Source: Diogma glabrata (lineage: Eukaryota; Arthropoda; Insecta; Diptera; Cylindrotomidae). Taken from it: 64,000 nucleotides of DNA. This document shows, piece after piece, positions 34,061-45,297 of the stretch; the stretch's first letter is position 1; the number at the start of each line of letters is the position of its first letter. The notes under the pieces were generated by a model. It did no database searches. It saw only the letters and a list, made by a program, of their open reading frames with translations, and was not told the origin of the DNA. The stretch lies in assembly GCA_963693315.1 (NCBI GenBank), contig OY856187.1:117655166-117719165 (forward strand), written 5' to 3'. The position numbers and the translations under genes were made by a program.

Positions 34061-36327
34061 TTGATAATTATTCAAATTGTTTTGATTATAGTAGAGATAA
34101 ATATTTGTTGAAACAGGCGTTAAAAAGATGACACTATTTAATTATATAACAAAGAAAACAATAATTGGAACAACAACTTCTGGTTTGATTAAAACATGAA
34201 GTGCCTTTAGCTTTCATGAGAGATGGTATTATATTTTGCAAAATTACCTGAAAGAAATGACAAAACAAAAACAGTCTGATAGAGTTAGACAAGAAATAAA
34301 ATTTAACCCCAAAATTATGGAAATCCTCGTTTTGGAATTTAAAAATTCAAATGGGTTCCCATATGTTGGAATTGGTTTTAAATGGGATAGACAAGGTTGT
34401 TTCGTCTATTCTAATAGTTTTAGGCCAAAAACCTTAATAAAATTAAAGTAACTAGTAAAAAATCTGCAAGTTTAACTGAATTTTAAACCCATTTTGTACA
34501 AAATTTTTCTTGCCGATATTTGATATTTTAGCATAATCGAAAACATAATATTAATTTTTTCATTTTAATATCATAAAACTTATTTAAATTACCAATAATT
34601 GACATAAAAATATAAATTGTATCGCTATTCTTTTAGCCGATAGATGCGCTATTAACAGAAGAAAGAATAAAACAAAAGAACTGAGTTGAAGTTTGCTGAA
34701 CTATAACAACATACAAATTTTTGATGAAGATCGAATAATAAATTGATGCTGCAATATTCAATGATTAAAAGGAATAAAATAAAAACAAATTTAATTAACA
34801 TACTTTCATTGGATACGAATTATAATAAATTCACGTTTCTGTTTCATTGGTAGTTTTCTTTAGCGAATATTAATTTTGTATATTATTCATTTATATTGAT
34901 TAATACACCGCAGCGCACCCACTTTGAGTTTTTTTTTAAATAGCGTATAGTAATATTTGGTAAACAAAACTATCAATCTGATGTATGAATTTAATTTTGG
35001 GAACAAATTTTTGTGTTATCTGTGTTAATTAATATCTTTTTTATTTATTTTTAAATATTTTAGATCAAATGTAAAAGCAAGCAAATGATTATTTACTTTA
35101 ATTGAGAGATAAATGTTTTATATCTTTCAAAATTAAAAAAAGATACCGAAAGATAAATTTAAAGATAAATCTTAAGTTATTTTAAAACACAATTTTAATA
35201 AAAATGTGTTTTATTCAAGTTTCGAAATGAAAATTCAATCGTTCACTTATTTTTAAAAGGTTTGGTCGATTCTTAAGGTTTGGTATCGATTCTTAAGGTT
35301 TGGTATCGATTTCTAAAAATGTGCACAAGAATGGTTAAAATCAGGAGTCGAATTCAGACTTCTAGAAGACTAGCACTTAAAGTATTGACTAGAACTATGA
35401 TTAATACAATAATACACAATAAATAGTAACAATGGGCTTTCGTAAACAACACCGTTATTAAAAATCCACGGTTTGCGGCTCACACCTAGGCTTTAGAAAG
35501 CTACATAATTAAGAGCGCTGAACAAAACAGTGCAGGCGTTAAACTTCTAAATATTGAAAAAGTTAACTGAGTAATTAGTATAAAATGTGTCGTTAAACTT
35601 TGTGCTTCCCACTATTAGCAATAAAACATTGAACTTGGCAAATAAACACTCCATCATCCACATCAATTTTACAATTATCGTACATTCAAATAATTTAAAC
35701 TGAAACACGTGTGAATAATCAAACTGAAACACAAATATGTATAAATAAATTAAATACCACACAAAAACTGTTAATTGACAAGAGAAAAAGAATAAAGATG
35801 ATAATTTTTGTTTTTTATATATTGTACTTTAACATTTTCCTTTAATATCTTTCACAACACCAACAACAAAAACTACTTAAGAAATGATATTAAATAAAAA
35901 TAAAGTAAAACATACAAACAATATTTAAGAAATATGTTTTCTTGGAATTTTGTTATTTTATGTAAATACAAAAATATCACATTCCAATCCAATCTATCTC
36001 TCATTTTCTGTTTGTCTTTTTCTATCATATTTAACTTAAATAATTTATAAGAAAACCACATAAATAATTTGTTGTTTTGTTTTTTATTTTTTTAAATAAT
36101 AACCATATAAGATTCAATCAAATGATTGTTAATACAGTGCGTACAATAGATTTGAACGTTTTTTTATAGAAAAAATGAGAGAAAATATGTAATCATCAGC
36201 TTTAAATCGGTGCCGTTAAAGGGTGCTGTTTAAAGAATGCAAGCATAGTGGTAAGACGGTGTCTATCTGTTCACCTTTGCGGTCGGTTATCTCGTAAACT
36301 ACTATACCAATTTTTTTAACTAAAAAG
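34061..36327. other. AT-rich intronic sequence with one small tandem repeat
   Basis: No gene or element was recognised. A tandem run of AAGGTTTGGTATCGATTCTT-type units (about 20 bases, three copies) lies at 35255-35320. Confidence 0.5.
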
Positions 36328-36352
36328 TGTTGTAGGAATTACAATATGTTCA
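36328..36352 (-). mobile_element. Tiny 3' relic of the non-LTR element family
   Basis: GTGTTGTAGGAATTACAATA matches the reverse complement of the element tail at 1690-1720 and the copy at about 7270. It is too short for strand or age to be certain. Confidence 0.5.
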
Positions 36353-36359
36353 CAAGGGA

Positions 36360-37229
36360 GCACGTAAGGTTCAGGAGCAGGCGCAGCAGTAGGAAACTCC
36401 TGTGCTGGATATGCAGGAAATCGGACCAATCTCACAGGACTGCTGCAACAGGATTCTTATTTAACAGAAACCTGTTGAAGGTAAAACTATAAAACCAAGA
36501 AGTGAGGAGAATGTAGCCTACATCTCAATGTCAAGAATGTCAAACAATGGTGAAAGTTTGTATCAAAGCAAAAATCGAAGGCAACATTTGCATCATGATT
36601 CATGACACTGGATACAGATTTAACTCGAACATTCGTTCGCAAAGGTTTGATTGGCAGCATTTTGGAATCATCAGATGGATTAAAACTTCAAACAATAACT
36701 GGAGAAAGTGTTGAAGTGGCAGGTAAAAAGATCGGCAGATATTGGCAGCGATGAAAAACGGCATATATTTAAAATATTTCGGCATATTTAAAACCGTCAT
36801 TCAAACCAATGAGGAGAGAGATGCTAAACAACGCAGACGTTTAATGAAACGCAAATTTTTTTTAATAGGAAACAAAGGTGAGTGCATAACGACGTGACCA
36901 AATTAAATGAAATTTTTCAAAGAGCTTCAATCTGAAACGAGTCGCAATCGGAAACTGGAAAAATAAGAGTAGTTCAGAAATGCAGAAAGGTTGCAAATGC
37001 AACATTCAAACGGAAAACATAAGTAGAACGTAAAATAAATAAGAACCTAGACTCATTAAGGTGGGCTGACACAGAACAAAGTAACGGGCAAAGTCGTAAA
37101 AAGGGACAAGAAGTAATTTTAAACAGCCTGAGAAATGTAAAAAGAAAAAAAAACAAAAGTGGGGATTTAACAATTGGAGAAGAGATATTTAGAACATTTA
37201 CAGGACGAAGAGGCTTAGATGGCGGGTAA
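36360..37229 (+). mobile_element. Ty3/gypsy gag-protease fragment with internal deletion
   Basis: LCWICRKSDQSHRTAATG (about 36400-36450) looks like a decayed gag zinc knuckle. VKVCIKAKIEGNICIMIHDT followed by G (about 36552-36615) is the retropepsin active-site region with its DTG, and after a slip LTRTFVRKGLIGSILESSDG and LKLQTITGESVEVAG continue the protease fold. RT and RNase H are missing. The 36800-37229 part looks like the 3' end of the internal region leading directly into an LTR at 37230. Confidence 0.75.
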
Positions 37230-38116
37230 TGTTAGATTCTACATAATTGTAATGCAATACAAAACAAAACTCAATTTACGATACACAATATTTCAAACGT
37301 TCAAACTCCAAACAGTGTTTAAAAGTCACATTGCATTCTAAGAAAAAGGGTCAAAACATGAAATAAAATAGTATTAATTACGTAGGTTTACGGTGCTTTC
37401 TTTGTAAAGAATGGATTTTCCTAGAATATACGAGATATTAAGCTGAATTATATATAAGGAATGCCTTTTGTAGAATCAGTTAGTTGTATTTTAGACTGCG
37501 ATGCCGTAAAGTTAAATTAAATAAAACTGCGATAGTGAAAATAGTTTAAGTGGAATGTGAAATGAAATATAATTGTGAATAAAGTTTTAAGTGTTATTTG
37601 ATAGAAATATTTTGTGTGTTTTCTGTACGCTGTGTGTATACTGGAATTTTCTACAAGCAACCGTTGACGTTATTGAAGCTATAGAATATTCTAGATAGAA
37701 ATATTGTTTGCTGTATATTGTTTTAAAACAATATATGTACATAGTTGTGAAATTCTTAATAAAACCTGCTGTTTTTGCTTATCAATCACACTCAAAAAAA
37801 AAAATCTTAAGTAAATTTTACAAAATTTTTATAAATAACATAAATTTTGTTGTAAGTTTACTAAAAAGTAAAAATATTGTACATTACAAAAAAAATTATT
37901 TGAAAAAACCAAAAATTTATTTGATTTAGATTATTTTTGGATTTGAAGGAAAAAAATTGTTGTTTTATCAAAAAAAATTGTGTGTTGTACATTTATAAAA
38001 TTTTTGTATAAGTGACTTTTATTTTTTTGAGTGCAGCAATCGTATCCAGAAGGAGATTTGAGAATTGCGTTTATTGAGAGTAAGGCCAATTCGAAGTAAG
38101 GTTGAAAAACGTGACA
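37230..38116 (+). mobile_element. LTR (3' LTR of the preceding gypsy fragment), with an inserted MITE
   Basis: It starts TGTTAGATTC and ends AACGTGACA. A second copy of the family (47290-47710) aligns over the body and ends AACGTAACA. A possible polyadenylation signal (GAATAAAG) lies near 37575. The block CTGGAATTTTCTACAAGCAA, CGTTGACGTTATTGAAGCT is shared with the other LTR pieces in the window. The alignment is interrupted by 245 bases at 37789-38033. Confidence 0.75.
37789..38033. mobile_element. MITE with CACTCAAAAAA termini
   Basis: The left end CACTCAAAAAAAAAAA and right end TTTTTTTGAGTG are inverted; CA lies on each side. The LTR copy at 47.6 kb lacks this segment, which confirms insertion. 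The termini resemble the CACTGGAAAAAAA MITE at 40766-41213. Confidence 0.85.
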
Positions 38117-38299
38117 ATATAATTAAATACTTCTGTTATATTACTAAAAATATTATATTGATAATACAAGGGATAAAGCTAAAACTCTATAAATAAACAA
38201 AAATAAAATAACACCATTAGTTTTTGAAATACTGTTTTTCACCAAACGGTCGTAAAATTAAACTTTACTGCCGCTATGCAGAAGGTTAAAGTCTTACTT

Positions 38300-38450
38300 T
38301 TTTGACATATAATCAAAGCGGCAGTAAAGTAACTTTCATATTTTTACGGCGGCAGTAAAGTATAACTTTCTTGTTTTTACGGCGACAGTAGTGTCACCAT
38401 TTCTTTCCATAATTTTACGGCGGCAGAAGAGTAACATGTTGTTTTGAAAA
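38300..38450 (+). repeat. Short tandem repeat, TTTTTACGGCGGCAGTAAAG unit
   Basis: Four degenerate units of 30 to 40 bases contain GGCGGCAG followed by TAAAGTA, TAGTG or AAGAGTA. Their GC-rich heart stands out in the AT-rich surroundings. No coding or RNA role is evident. Confidence 0.75.
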
Positions 38451-38706
38451 AAAAACTCATCACATATTTATAAAACATTTGAACGTTTGCCGAAAAAATA
38501 GTGTATTTAACTCTGAGCTAAAGTGACTTTTTGTGTTTCGTCTATAATTATCGACCGTCAAACTATAGACTCAACAAAAAAGTATTACTTTAGCTCAGGG
38601 TTCGCAACTGAATTTTATTGGCGTGCCGAAACAAATTTTTTTCTAGCAATCACTATTTTCGCGTGCCAATCCAATTATGAAATAGTACGTTTTGTAATAC
38701 CACGAG

Positions 38707-38893
38707 TCATTGAAATTTTTTCGAAAATTTTTTGATTTTACGAATTAAATTATTTAGCAACACTGCGAATCAAAGCGCACAATAAACCACGAGTCCGAAG
38801 GACGAGTGGTTTAAGTAGTGGTTTGATTGAGCAGTGTTGCTTAAAAATAATTTAATGAGTAAAATTGAAAAATTTTCGAAAAAATTTCAATGA
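38707..38893. mobile_element. Foldback hairpin with GC-rich apex
   Basis: CATTGAAATTTTTTCGAAAA pairs with the right end TTTTCGAAAAAATTTCAATG, and the arms continue through GCAACACTG/CAGTGTTGC to the apex CCACGAGTCCGAAGGACGAG. The stem is about 85 base pairs with few mismatches. It resembles the hairpins at 16862 and 46338 in design. Confidence 0.88.
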
Positions 38894-39999
38894 AGAGTGT
38901 ATTTAATGAGATAATTTTTTTTTAATAATAATTTAGTTTAAAATATAATTACACTAGTTTACAAGAAAAATCTCCCGAAATAAAACCAAACTTTTCTTAT
39001 AGATTTGGACCTCCTGAACACGAATATCATATTCATTTTTTTTTGTTAGCTCTTGTTTTTGAGATATTCATGAAAAACCAATTTTTTTGGTGATCAAAAA
39101 TATTGTTTCGGTTTTTGGGTATCATATTTTACAAAACAAACAAAATAAAAATATTAATGAAAAATATACATAGTAAATATGCTAACAAACATTTTGAGCT
39201 ATATTTTGTAAAAATCCATTAAGGATTCTGCAAGTTACAGTCGAAAAAAGTTGAAAAAATACGAAAAATTCACGTTTTTTTAAAACTTTTCCATTTTCAA
39301 CGCCATAAATTTTGAACTAATAAAGACACTAATTTTTTTTAATTTCTTGAAGCCAATAGTAGCTTTAATTTTCTTTTTTTTTAGCTAAAAGACACGAATA
39401 TTGGTGCAGTTTGCACCAAGTTATTCAAGTTTTCCCTAAGAAAGTCAAAACTCAAAATATGGAAAACATAATTTTTTACTTAATTTATTGTGCCATAAAT
39501 AATAATTTTAAAAGTTCATCGTTCTCAAACATCGGTAAAGAATTTTTTTAAGATAGTAAAGCATTATTTCCATTTTTGTTTTCGAAGGGAATTGGATCGA
39601 TATGAGACGTATATAGAAAAATATAAACATAAGATAATGAATTGTGAGGAGAGGCAAAACATCATAACATCAGAACTATTTAAGTTAGTCAAGCACCATA
39701 AAGTTAAACCCCTATTTATGTCTATTAATACCTGTAAGGTTTGTTTCTTTTCTTTTTTCTCTTTAAAATCATCGCCCACCTTGTGTTACTCCTCACGTTT
39801 ATGATCATTTTAAGTTTAATTTAAGAAAGCAATTACTTCTCCTTTTTAATAGTTTTTCGGTTTTCCCAACTTTTGTTTAAACAGTTTAAAGAGGTTTCTT
39901 TTTAAGTAGATAATTGTCGTATGATTAGTTGCAAATATAATCTCTTTGAGGATAAATTTGAGAGCATCACCCCATTTATAAGAACTGCCTATTTTCATT

Positions 40000-40500
40000 A
40001 CTAACTGATATTTTCCAATTCCTAAAATAAATCTGGGGTGGGAGGAGCTAGATCATGTCAAAAAACTTCACAAAAAAAATCTCGATTACGAGAAAAATCA
40101 TATACAAATAAAATACAACTTTTGTCAAAAAAAGACATTTCATAATCAACTAACTGATATTTTTCAACTCCTACAATAAGTCCGAGGTGGGAAGAGCTAG
40201 ATCATGTCAAAAAACTTCACAAAAAAATCTCAATTTCGAGAAAAATCATATACAAATAAAATACAACTTTTGTCAAAAAAAGACATTTCGTAATCAATTA
40301 ACTGATATTTTGCAACTCCTAAAATAAGTCCAAGGTGGGAGGAGCTAGATTATGTCAAAAAACTTCACATAAAAAATCTCAATTTCGAGAAAAATCATAT
40401 GCAAATAAAACACAACTTTTGTCAAAAAAAGACATTTCATAGTCAACTAACTGTTATTTTCCAACTCCTAAAATAAGTCGGAGGTGGGAGGAGCCAGATC
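40000..40500 (+). repeat. Tandem array of ~148-base units inside the long-TIR element
   Basis: CTAACTGATATTTT or a variant begins units at about 40001, 40150, 40298 and 40446. Each has GAGGTGGGAGGAGCTAGAT-like sequence and CAACTTTTGTCAAAAAAAGA. The units differ by only a few bases. Confidence 0.92.
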
Positions 40501-40765
40501 TATTACGAAAACAACTTATATATAAATTAATTATGTTTCATAATTTAAATTATTCTTATAGTTAAATTTTTTTTCCAAATTTTGAGTTTTGACTTTCTTA
40601 GGGAAAACTTAAATAACTTGGTGCAAACTGCACCAATATTCTTGTCTTTTGGCTTAAAAGAAAGAAAATTAAAGCTACTATAGGCTCCAAGAAACTAAAA
40701 AAAATTAGTGTCTTTATTTGTTCAAAATTTATGGTGTTGAAAATGGAAAAATTTTAAAAAACGTA

Positions 40766-41213
40766 CACTGGAAAAAAAATTGAAGTTCATGACAACCTCA
40801 TCTCGAAGTTGGCAGTTGATTATTCATGCAAAGAAAAATTATTTGCAAACAATTTCACTGTGATTGGGACAACTACACGATATCATTTTCCTAACAACAG
40901 AATGAGGTTTATTTAAAATATAAAGTGTTATATCCAATATAACAGTAGTTGAATAAAGATAATAACTTTTTCCCTGGAAAATATTTTCTTTGGCCTTATA
41001 TCATGAATTTTTCATTTTAAAGTTTAAGTATTTGAGATTAATTGAACTATATTTTATTTTCACATAAATATTTCGTGTGATTGTCTCAACTTCATCGATT
41101 TATAATTGTAGAGTTGTTGAAGCAATTTCGTAGTTTGATTCGCCATATGTGACCACACGGTGAGGTTGAGACAATTGCATTTCGATTGGAAATAGGACAT
41201 GTTTTTTTCAGTG
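40766..41213 (+). mobile_element. 448-base MITE with TA target duplication
   Basis: The ends are CACTGGAAAAAAA and TTTTTTTCAGTG, each flanked by TA (40764-40765 and 41214-41215). Removing it restores the arm sequence AAACG(TA)GATTTTTCGTATTT, which matches the uninterrupted version at 50620 (AAACGTGAATTTTTCG). The TA duplication suggests a Tc1/mariner-type mover. A broken copy lies at 2026-2977. Confidence 0.92.
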
Positions 41214-41997
41214 TAGATTTTTCGTATTTTTTCAACTTTTTTCGACCGTAACTTCCAGAATCCTTAATGGATTTTTACAAAATATAGCTCAAAATGTTTG
41301 TTGGCATATTTAATATGCACATGTTACATTAATATATTTAATTTGTTTGTTTTGTAAAATATGAGACCCAAAAACCGAAACAAAATTTTTGATCACCGAA
41401 AAAATTGGTTTTTCGTGAATATCTCAAAAACAAGAGCTAACCAAAAAAAATGAATATGGCATTCGTGTTCAGGAGGTCCAAATCCATAAGAAAAGTTGGG
41501 TTTTATTCAGGGAGACAAAAAAAGTTCAAAATTTGTAAACTAGTGTTATTAGTTTCTAAATAAAATTTTTTCTACAAATTATTCAATAATACAAAATTAT
41601 GTAAAAATGCAATTCACAAATAATAAAAATGTCCGTTTTCATTCACAAATGGTTGCATGTTTAATGTTTATGTTTATTTGTCAAAAATAAATTTGTACGA
41701 ATGAAAAATAAAATTTCTGACAGCAAAAAAAAATTATCAGCCAAATCGATTCAGACATTTCAGGCAAATTGATGCTGATTCAAAGAATTCGGAGGTTCCC
41801 TTTTACTGGACTAACAGTAATATTTAACTTATTACAAAATATCTGAAAAAATCTTTTCTTTATTTTGATTCTTAAAACGCGAATTTAAGGACAATTTTGA
41901 ACACAATTTCAGAATGTTTGCCGTACTGTGCCAGACAAATTTTCAAATGTGCCAAGTCTGGCACGCGTGCCACGTATTTGCGATCACTGCTTTAGCT

Positions 41998-42931
41998 CCA
42001 AATTAAATAATGTACGATTTTAACACTACAATTTATAATAAAATAATTTTAAAAAACGCGCATCAGTTATTAAGTGACGTCATTATCTTGATCAAAATAA
42101 CGTAATTGTAGTCTACTCAGTTAATATGTACATTGAATTTAATTTTACTATTATTATTGCATTACGTGTTTCCTTTTTAGAACAGTAATTACACTGTGTA
42201 TGAAAGTTATTTTTAACGTATCTAATAATTTTCATATTTATTTAATTCTAAATTTAGTTTCTTCTGAAATTATAAATTAAAATTCTTTTGAGAGGGGAAT
42301 TTTAACAAATTTTAACAAATTATTTTACAAAGATTAAATTGCAGTACAATGAACTTGAATTTCATAGGGTGAAATGAGATTGAAAACAATCGTAATAATT
42401 AATTAGAGGCTTTAAATGTTTCTATAACACATAAAAGTGAACCTTTTAAATTGCATATTGCATTATTTATTTTTCTTCATTATTTCGTTTAAGTTTTTAT
42501 TTGTTAAAAGTTTTTTCTTGATTTAATGCTATTTTTATGTTTTAAAATTTTTCCTTTTATATTTATACCACTGCGTTTTTTTTAAGATGATAGAATAATC
42601 TGAATGAAACGTAAAATAGATGCATGAAATTGAACAGTATTGAATTATGCGTTAGTAAATTGTAGATTCGTTACATAACATATAATACCAGCTGAAAATC
42701 ATTTATATTTTGATCAAATTTGGTTAAATAAAATATTTACGACTAAAGTTTAATAGAGTCAGTCCAACAATATGGCGCATTCAACAGAATAAATAAGAAT
42801 GAAAATAAAATTATTTTGACGCTGATGCATATACATAAGCTAATATACATTAAATAGTTCAATTATTGGCTAACAAATGTTATAGATTTCACGTATTTCT
42901 ATTTATAAAAACATTGAAGAAGGGTGTAGTA
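41998..42931. other. AT-rich intronic sequence, nothing recognised
   Basis: The sequence resumes after the hAT target duplication and shows no inverted repeat, coding relic or RNA-like structure. Confidence 0.5.
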
Positions 42932-43490
42932 TCCCAACAGACATAAATTCTATCGTACGAATAGGAAAAGTAAAAAAAAAACAAAACTGGAAGTTACAAA
43001 CCAGAAGTTCGAATGAAGAACTGTTACAAATCATACTCTAAGGATATACACTAAGTTTAATCAAAATCAATTATCAGAACTAATCAGTTCTTAGTCATTT
43101 AAATCTCTATCTTTTGTCAAAGTGTCAATCCAAATTGATAAATAAACGAGGTCTGAAAGCTCCCAACAAACTTTAAAAACAAAGTGTGAAAAGTCAGCAG
43201 ATGGACCCCACCCCACAATTTTGATGACACTTTTACAAAAGATAGAGATTTCAATGACAAAGAACTGATTAGTTCTTGGACGATATTGGGAGTGATGGGG
43301 GCCTCCCGAACAAATGTTTATTTGAAACTTCTATAACAACAGTTTCTGATAATTGTTTTTGATTAAACATGCTAAATATGTTAGAGGATGATTTGTAGCA
43401 GTTTTGCATTCCAACTTCCGATTTGTCACTTTGATTAAACAATTTAGTTTACTTTTTCTGCTCGTACAATAGAATTTTTGTCTGTTGGGA
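42932..43490. mobile_element. MITE with long inverted repeats and TA target duplication
   Basis: TCCCAACAGACATAAATTCT at the left end is mirrored at the right end (AGAATTTTTGTCTGTTGGGA), and TA flanks both sides (42930-42931, 43491-43492). Internal words such as AAGATAGAGATTTCAATGAC and CTAATCAGTTCTTAGTCATT also pair, so most of the element folds back. Part of a diverged second copy follows at about 43500-43620. Confidence 0.88.
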
Positions 43491-43492
43491 TA

Positions 43493-44486
43493 TTAAAACT
43501 TCTTTAATGAACTAATTTTGATGAGACTTTAGCAAAAGATGAAGATTTATAGGATGAAGAACTGAAAAGCTTTTGAGCGATAATAGGCAAAGTGGTATGG
43601 GTCTCCGTAGCACTTTTTTATAATTAGAAAGATGTACGTAATATCTATAACAGTAGTTAGCTATTAATTGAAGAATTTAATGGATATAAGCTTACTTACT
43701 ATATATCCATACCATTTTGTTTCCAGATCTGTGGTGAAGTTAACCTATCCATCAGCGTCGCCAATATTTTTTAATAAAATGTATTGGATAGTAGAAATGT
43801 TCAAAATAATCAAAATAATCAAGAATCAAAATAAATTACATAAATATCGGCTGTATGTTTATGTAAAATAGTCGATTAAGATTTTACTCACGTATAAAAT
43901 ATTAATGATGGTTCCGAACAACTTACTTGAAAGAATAAGAAAATTGAAATCAGTTTTTTTAGTTTTTATGCATATTCAAAAGCGTTATTAAATAAGGATA
44001 CGCTTTTTCAAATTAGCATAAAAAAATGTAAGAAACTATATTTTTACTACATCCAGTCAGAGACTATTTTGGTTTAAAAAAAATGTCATCTAATTTCATA
44101 ACTACGGCTTTGTTTTTGGATAAAAAAGAACTACAGGGCAGGGCGTTGTGTGGGAAGGTTTTACAAATTTGATAAGTCATTATTTTGGTATATACGAATT
44201 TTAACGGTTCATAAATAACATAACGAATGTATAAACGTGGCAAATTTACTATCGAAAAATAATCAATACACCCACGTTTTTTAATTTTAAAACATTTGAT
44301 CAAAAAACAACAAAAATCGTACAAAAACATCATAATGAATGTGTGAGGCTCAATTATATTTACATGGATACGTTAATAAACATTTTAATTGGTTTTATGC
44401 AACAAAACATTCTCAAATTATTCATCAGTTATCTTTGCATCCATGGAAAATAAACCTTACTTTTTGAAAATTTAAGTGACGGTATA
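43493..44486. other. Diverged MITE fragment, then unassigned AT-rich sequence
   Basis: TTTTGATGAGACTTTAGCAA to GGTATGGGTCTCCGTAGC (43520-43610) is a diverged copy of the middle of the preceding MITE (43220-43310). The remainder shows only chance frames. Confidence 0.55.
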
Positions 44487-45297
44487 CCCAAGTAGGTTTT
44501 GCCAGACATTGACATACGGCCAAGCACTGGTCCATTAATGGTTAACAGTACTTGGCTATTGTTACTGGGCCAATACTAGAACCAATCATCGGCCGATCTA
44601 TGGTTTACAGAAAATAGCCAGTATATTGTCACCTTTGAATGACCAAGCACTGGCCCATGAATGGTAAATATTACTTGGCTATTGTTATTGGGCCAGTACT
44701 GTAGCCATGAATTTGCCGATCTGTCATTTTTTTTTAATTTCACTAGAGCATTATCCCTTTTAGAAATACATAGTTTGAAAAATTTCACATATAGTTTAGT
44801 TATCGCCTTGTCGGTTGAAAGGCTATGGTAATATAGAAAAGGTTGGTATATGTTTTAATTTATTTTCATTTCCATTTTATTTTGATTATTTTGTAAATAA
44901 TTTATTTAAATTTATGTATAAAAAATATTATTTTATATTTTTTTTAATGGCGGAGTACTGGCGGAGTCAGGGCGGAGTTTGCCATTACTCAGCCATTTCT
45001 GCAACTGAACCAGTTGTATGGGGAGTTTTGAATTTTTTCCGTCATTTTTATTTTATTTTAAATTTCTTTGTATTTAATTTATTTAAATTTACATATGATA
45101 ATAATGTATATTTTTTTAACGGCCCAGTCATGGTTGCCAGTATTTGGCCCAAGAATGGCAACCATTTATTGTCCGAAGTTATCATCCAGTAAAATTGTGT
45201 TAATGGCCCAGTCGTGGTTGCCAGTACTCGCCCATTGCTGCATTACTGGCTGCCAGTAATGGACCATTACTGGACCAGTTGTACAACCTTGTATGGG
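44487..45297 (+). mobile_element. Transposon with subterminal palindrome arrays, copy C (CCAGTACTGG type)
   Basis: The ends CCCAAGTAGGTTTTG and AACCTTGTATGGG are imperfect inverted repeats; ATA flanks both. Arrays inside each end are built on GGCCAGTACTGG-like words (TTACTGGGCCAATACTAG, TGGCCCATGAATGG, TTGGGCCAGTACTG on the left; TGGCCCAGTCATGG, GGTTGCCAGTACT, GGACCATTACTGGACC on the right). The core at 44740-44810 (TTTCACTAGAGCATTATCCC, TTAGTTATCGCCTTGTC) is the same as in copies A and B, although the palindromic word differs. No protein is encoded. Confidence 0.8.

Larger units (their letters stand above)
38953..41540 (+). mobile_element. Long-TIR (foldback) element, copy 1
   Basis: Left arm 38953 to about 39560 and right arm about 40560-41540 (less the MITE inside it) are inverted copies with termini ACACTAGTTTACA and TGTAAACTAGTGT. 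Landmarks include GGACCTCCTGAACACGAAT and CATTAAGGATTCTGCAAGT and their inverses. Between the arms lie a short peptide-like frame (RYETYIEKYK, CEERQNIITSELFKL; 39590-39700) and a tandem array (40000-40500). The same peptide is kept in copy 2 at 50.2 kb. No full transposase is seen. Confidence 0.85.
38596..41989. mobile_element. hAT element hosting nested insertions, perfect 8-base target duplication
   Basis: CTTTAGCT flanks both sides (38588-38595 and 41990-41997). The left terminus CAGGGTTCGCAA pairs with the right TTTGCGATCACTG, and both ends carry GGCGTGCC or GGCACGCG motifs just inside. The sequence belonging to hAT itself is short (38596-38706 and about 41550-41989), with no readable transposase. 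Almost everything between is later insertion: a foldback hairpin and a 2.6 kb long-TIR element that holds a TA-type MITE. Confidence 0.9.

Noticed and set aside
34236..34451. A 71-residue frame with NSNGFPYVGIGFKWDRQG
   Set aside because: It looks mildly protein-like but has no recognisable motif, splice context or second copy in the window.
38512..38600. Apparent small MITE with ends CTGAGCTAAAGT and ACTTTAGCTCAG
   Set aside because: The right-hand part is the CTTTAGCT target duplication plus the CAG start of the hAT element, so the inverted repeat is partly coincidental.
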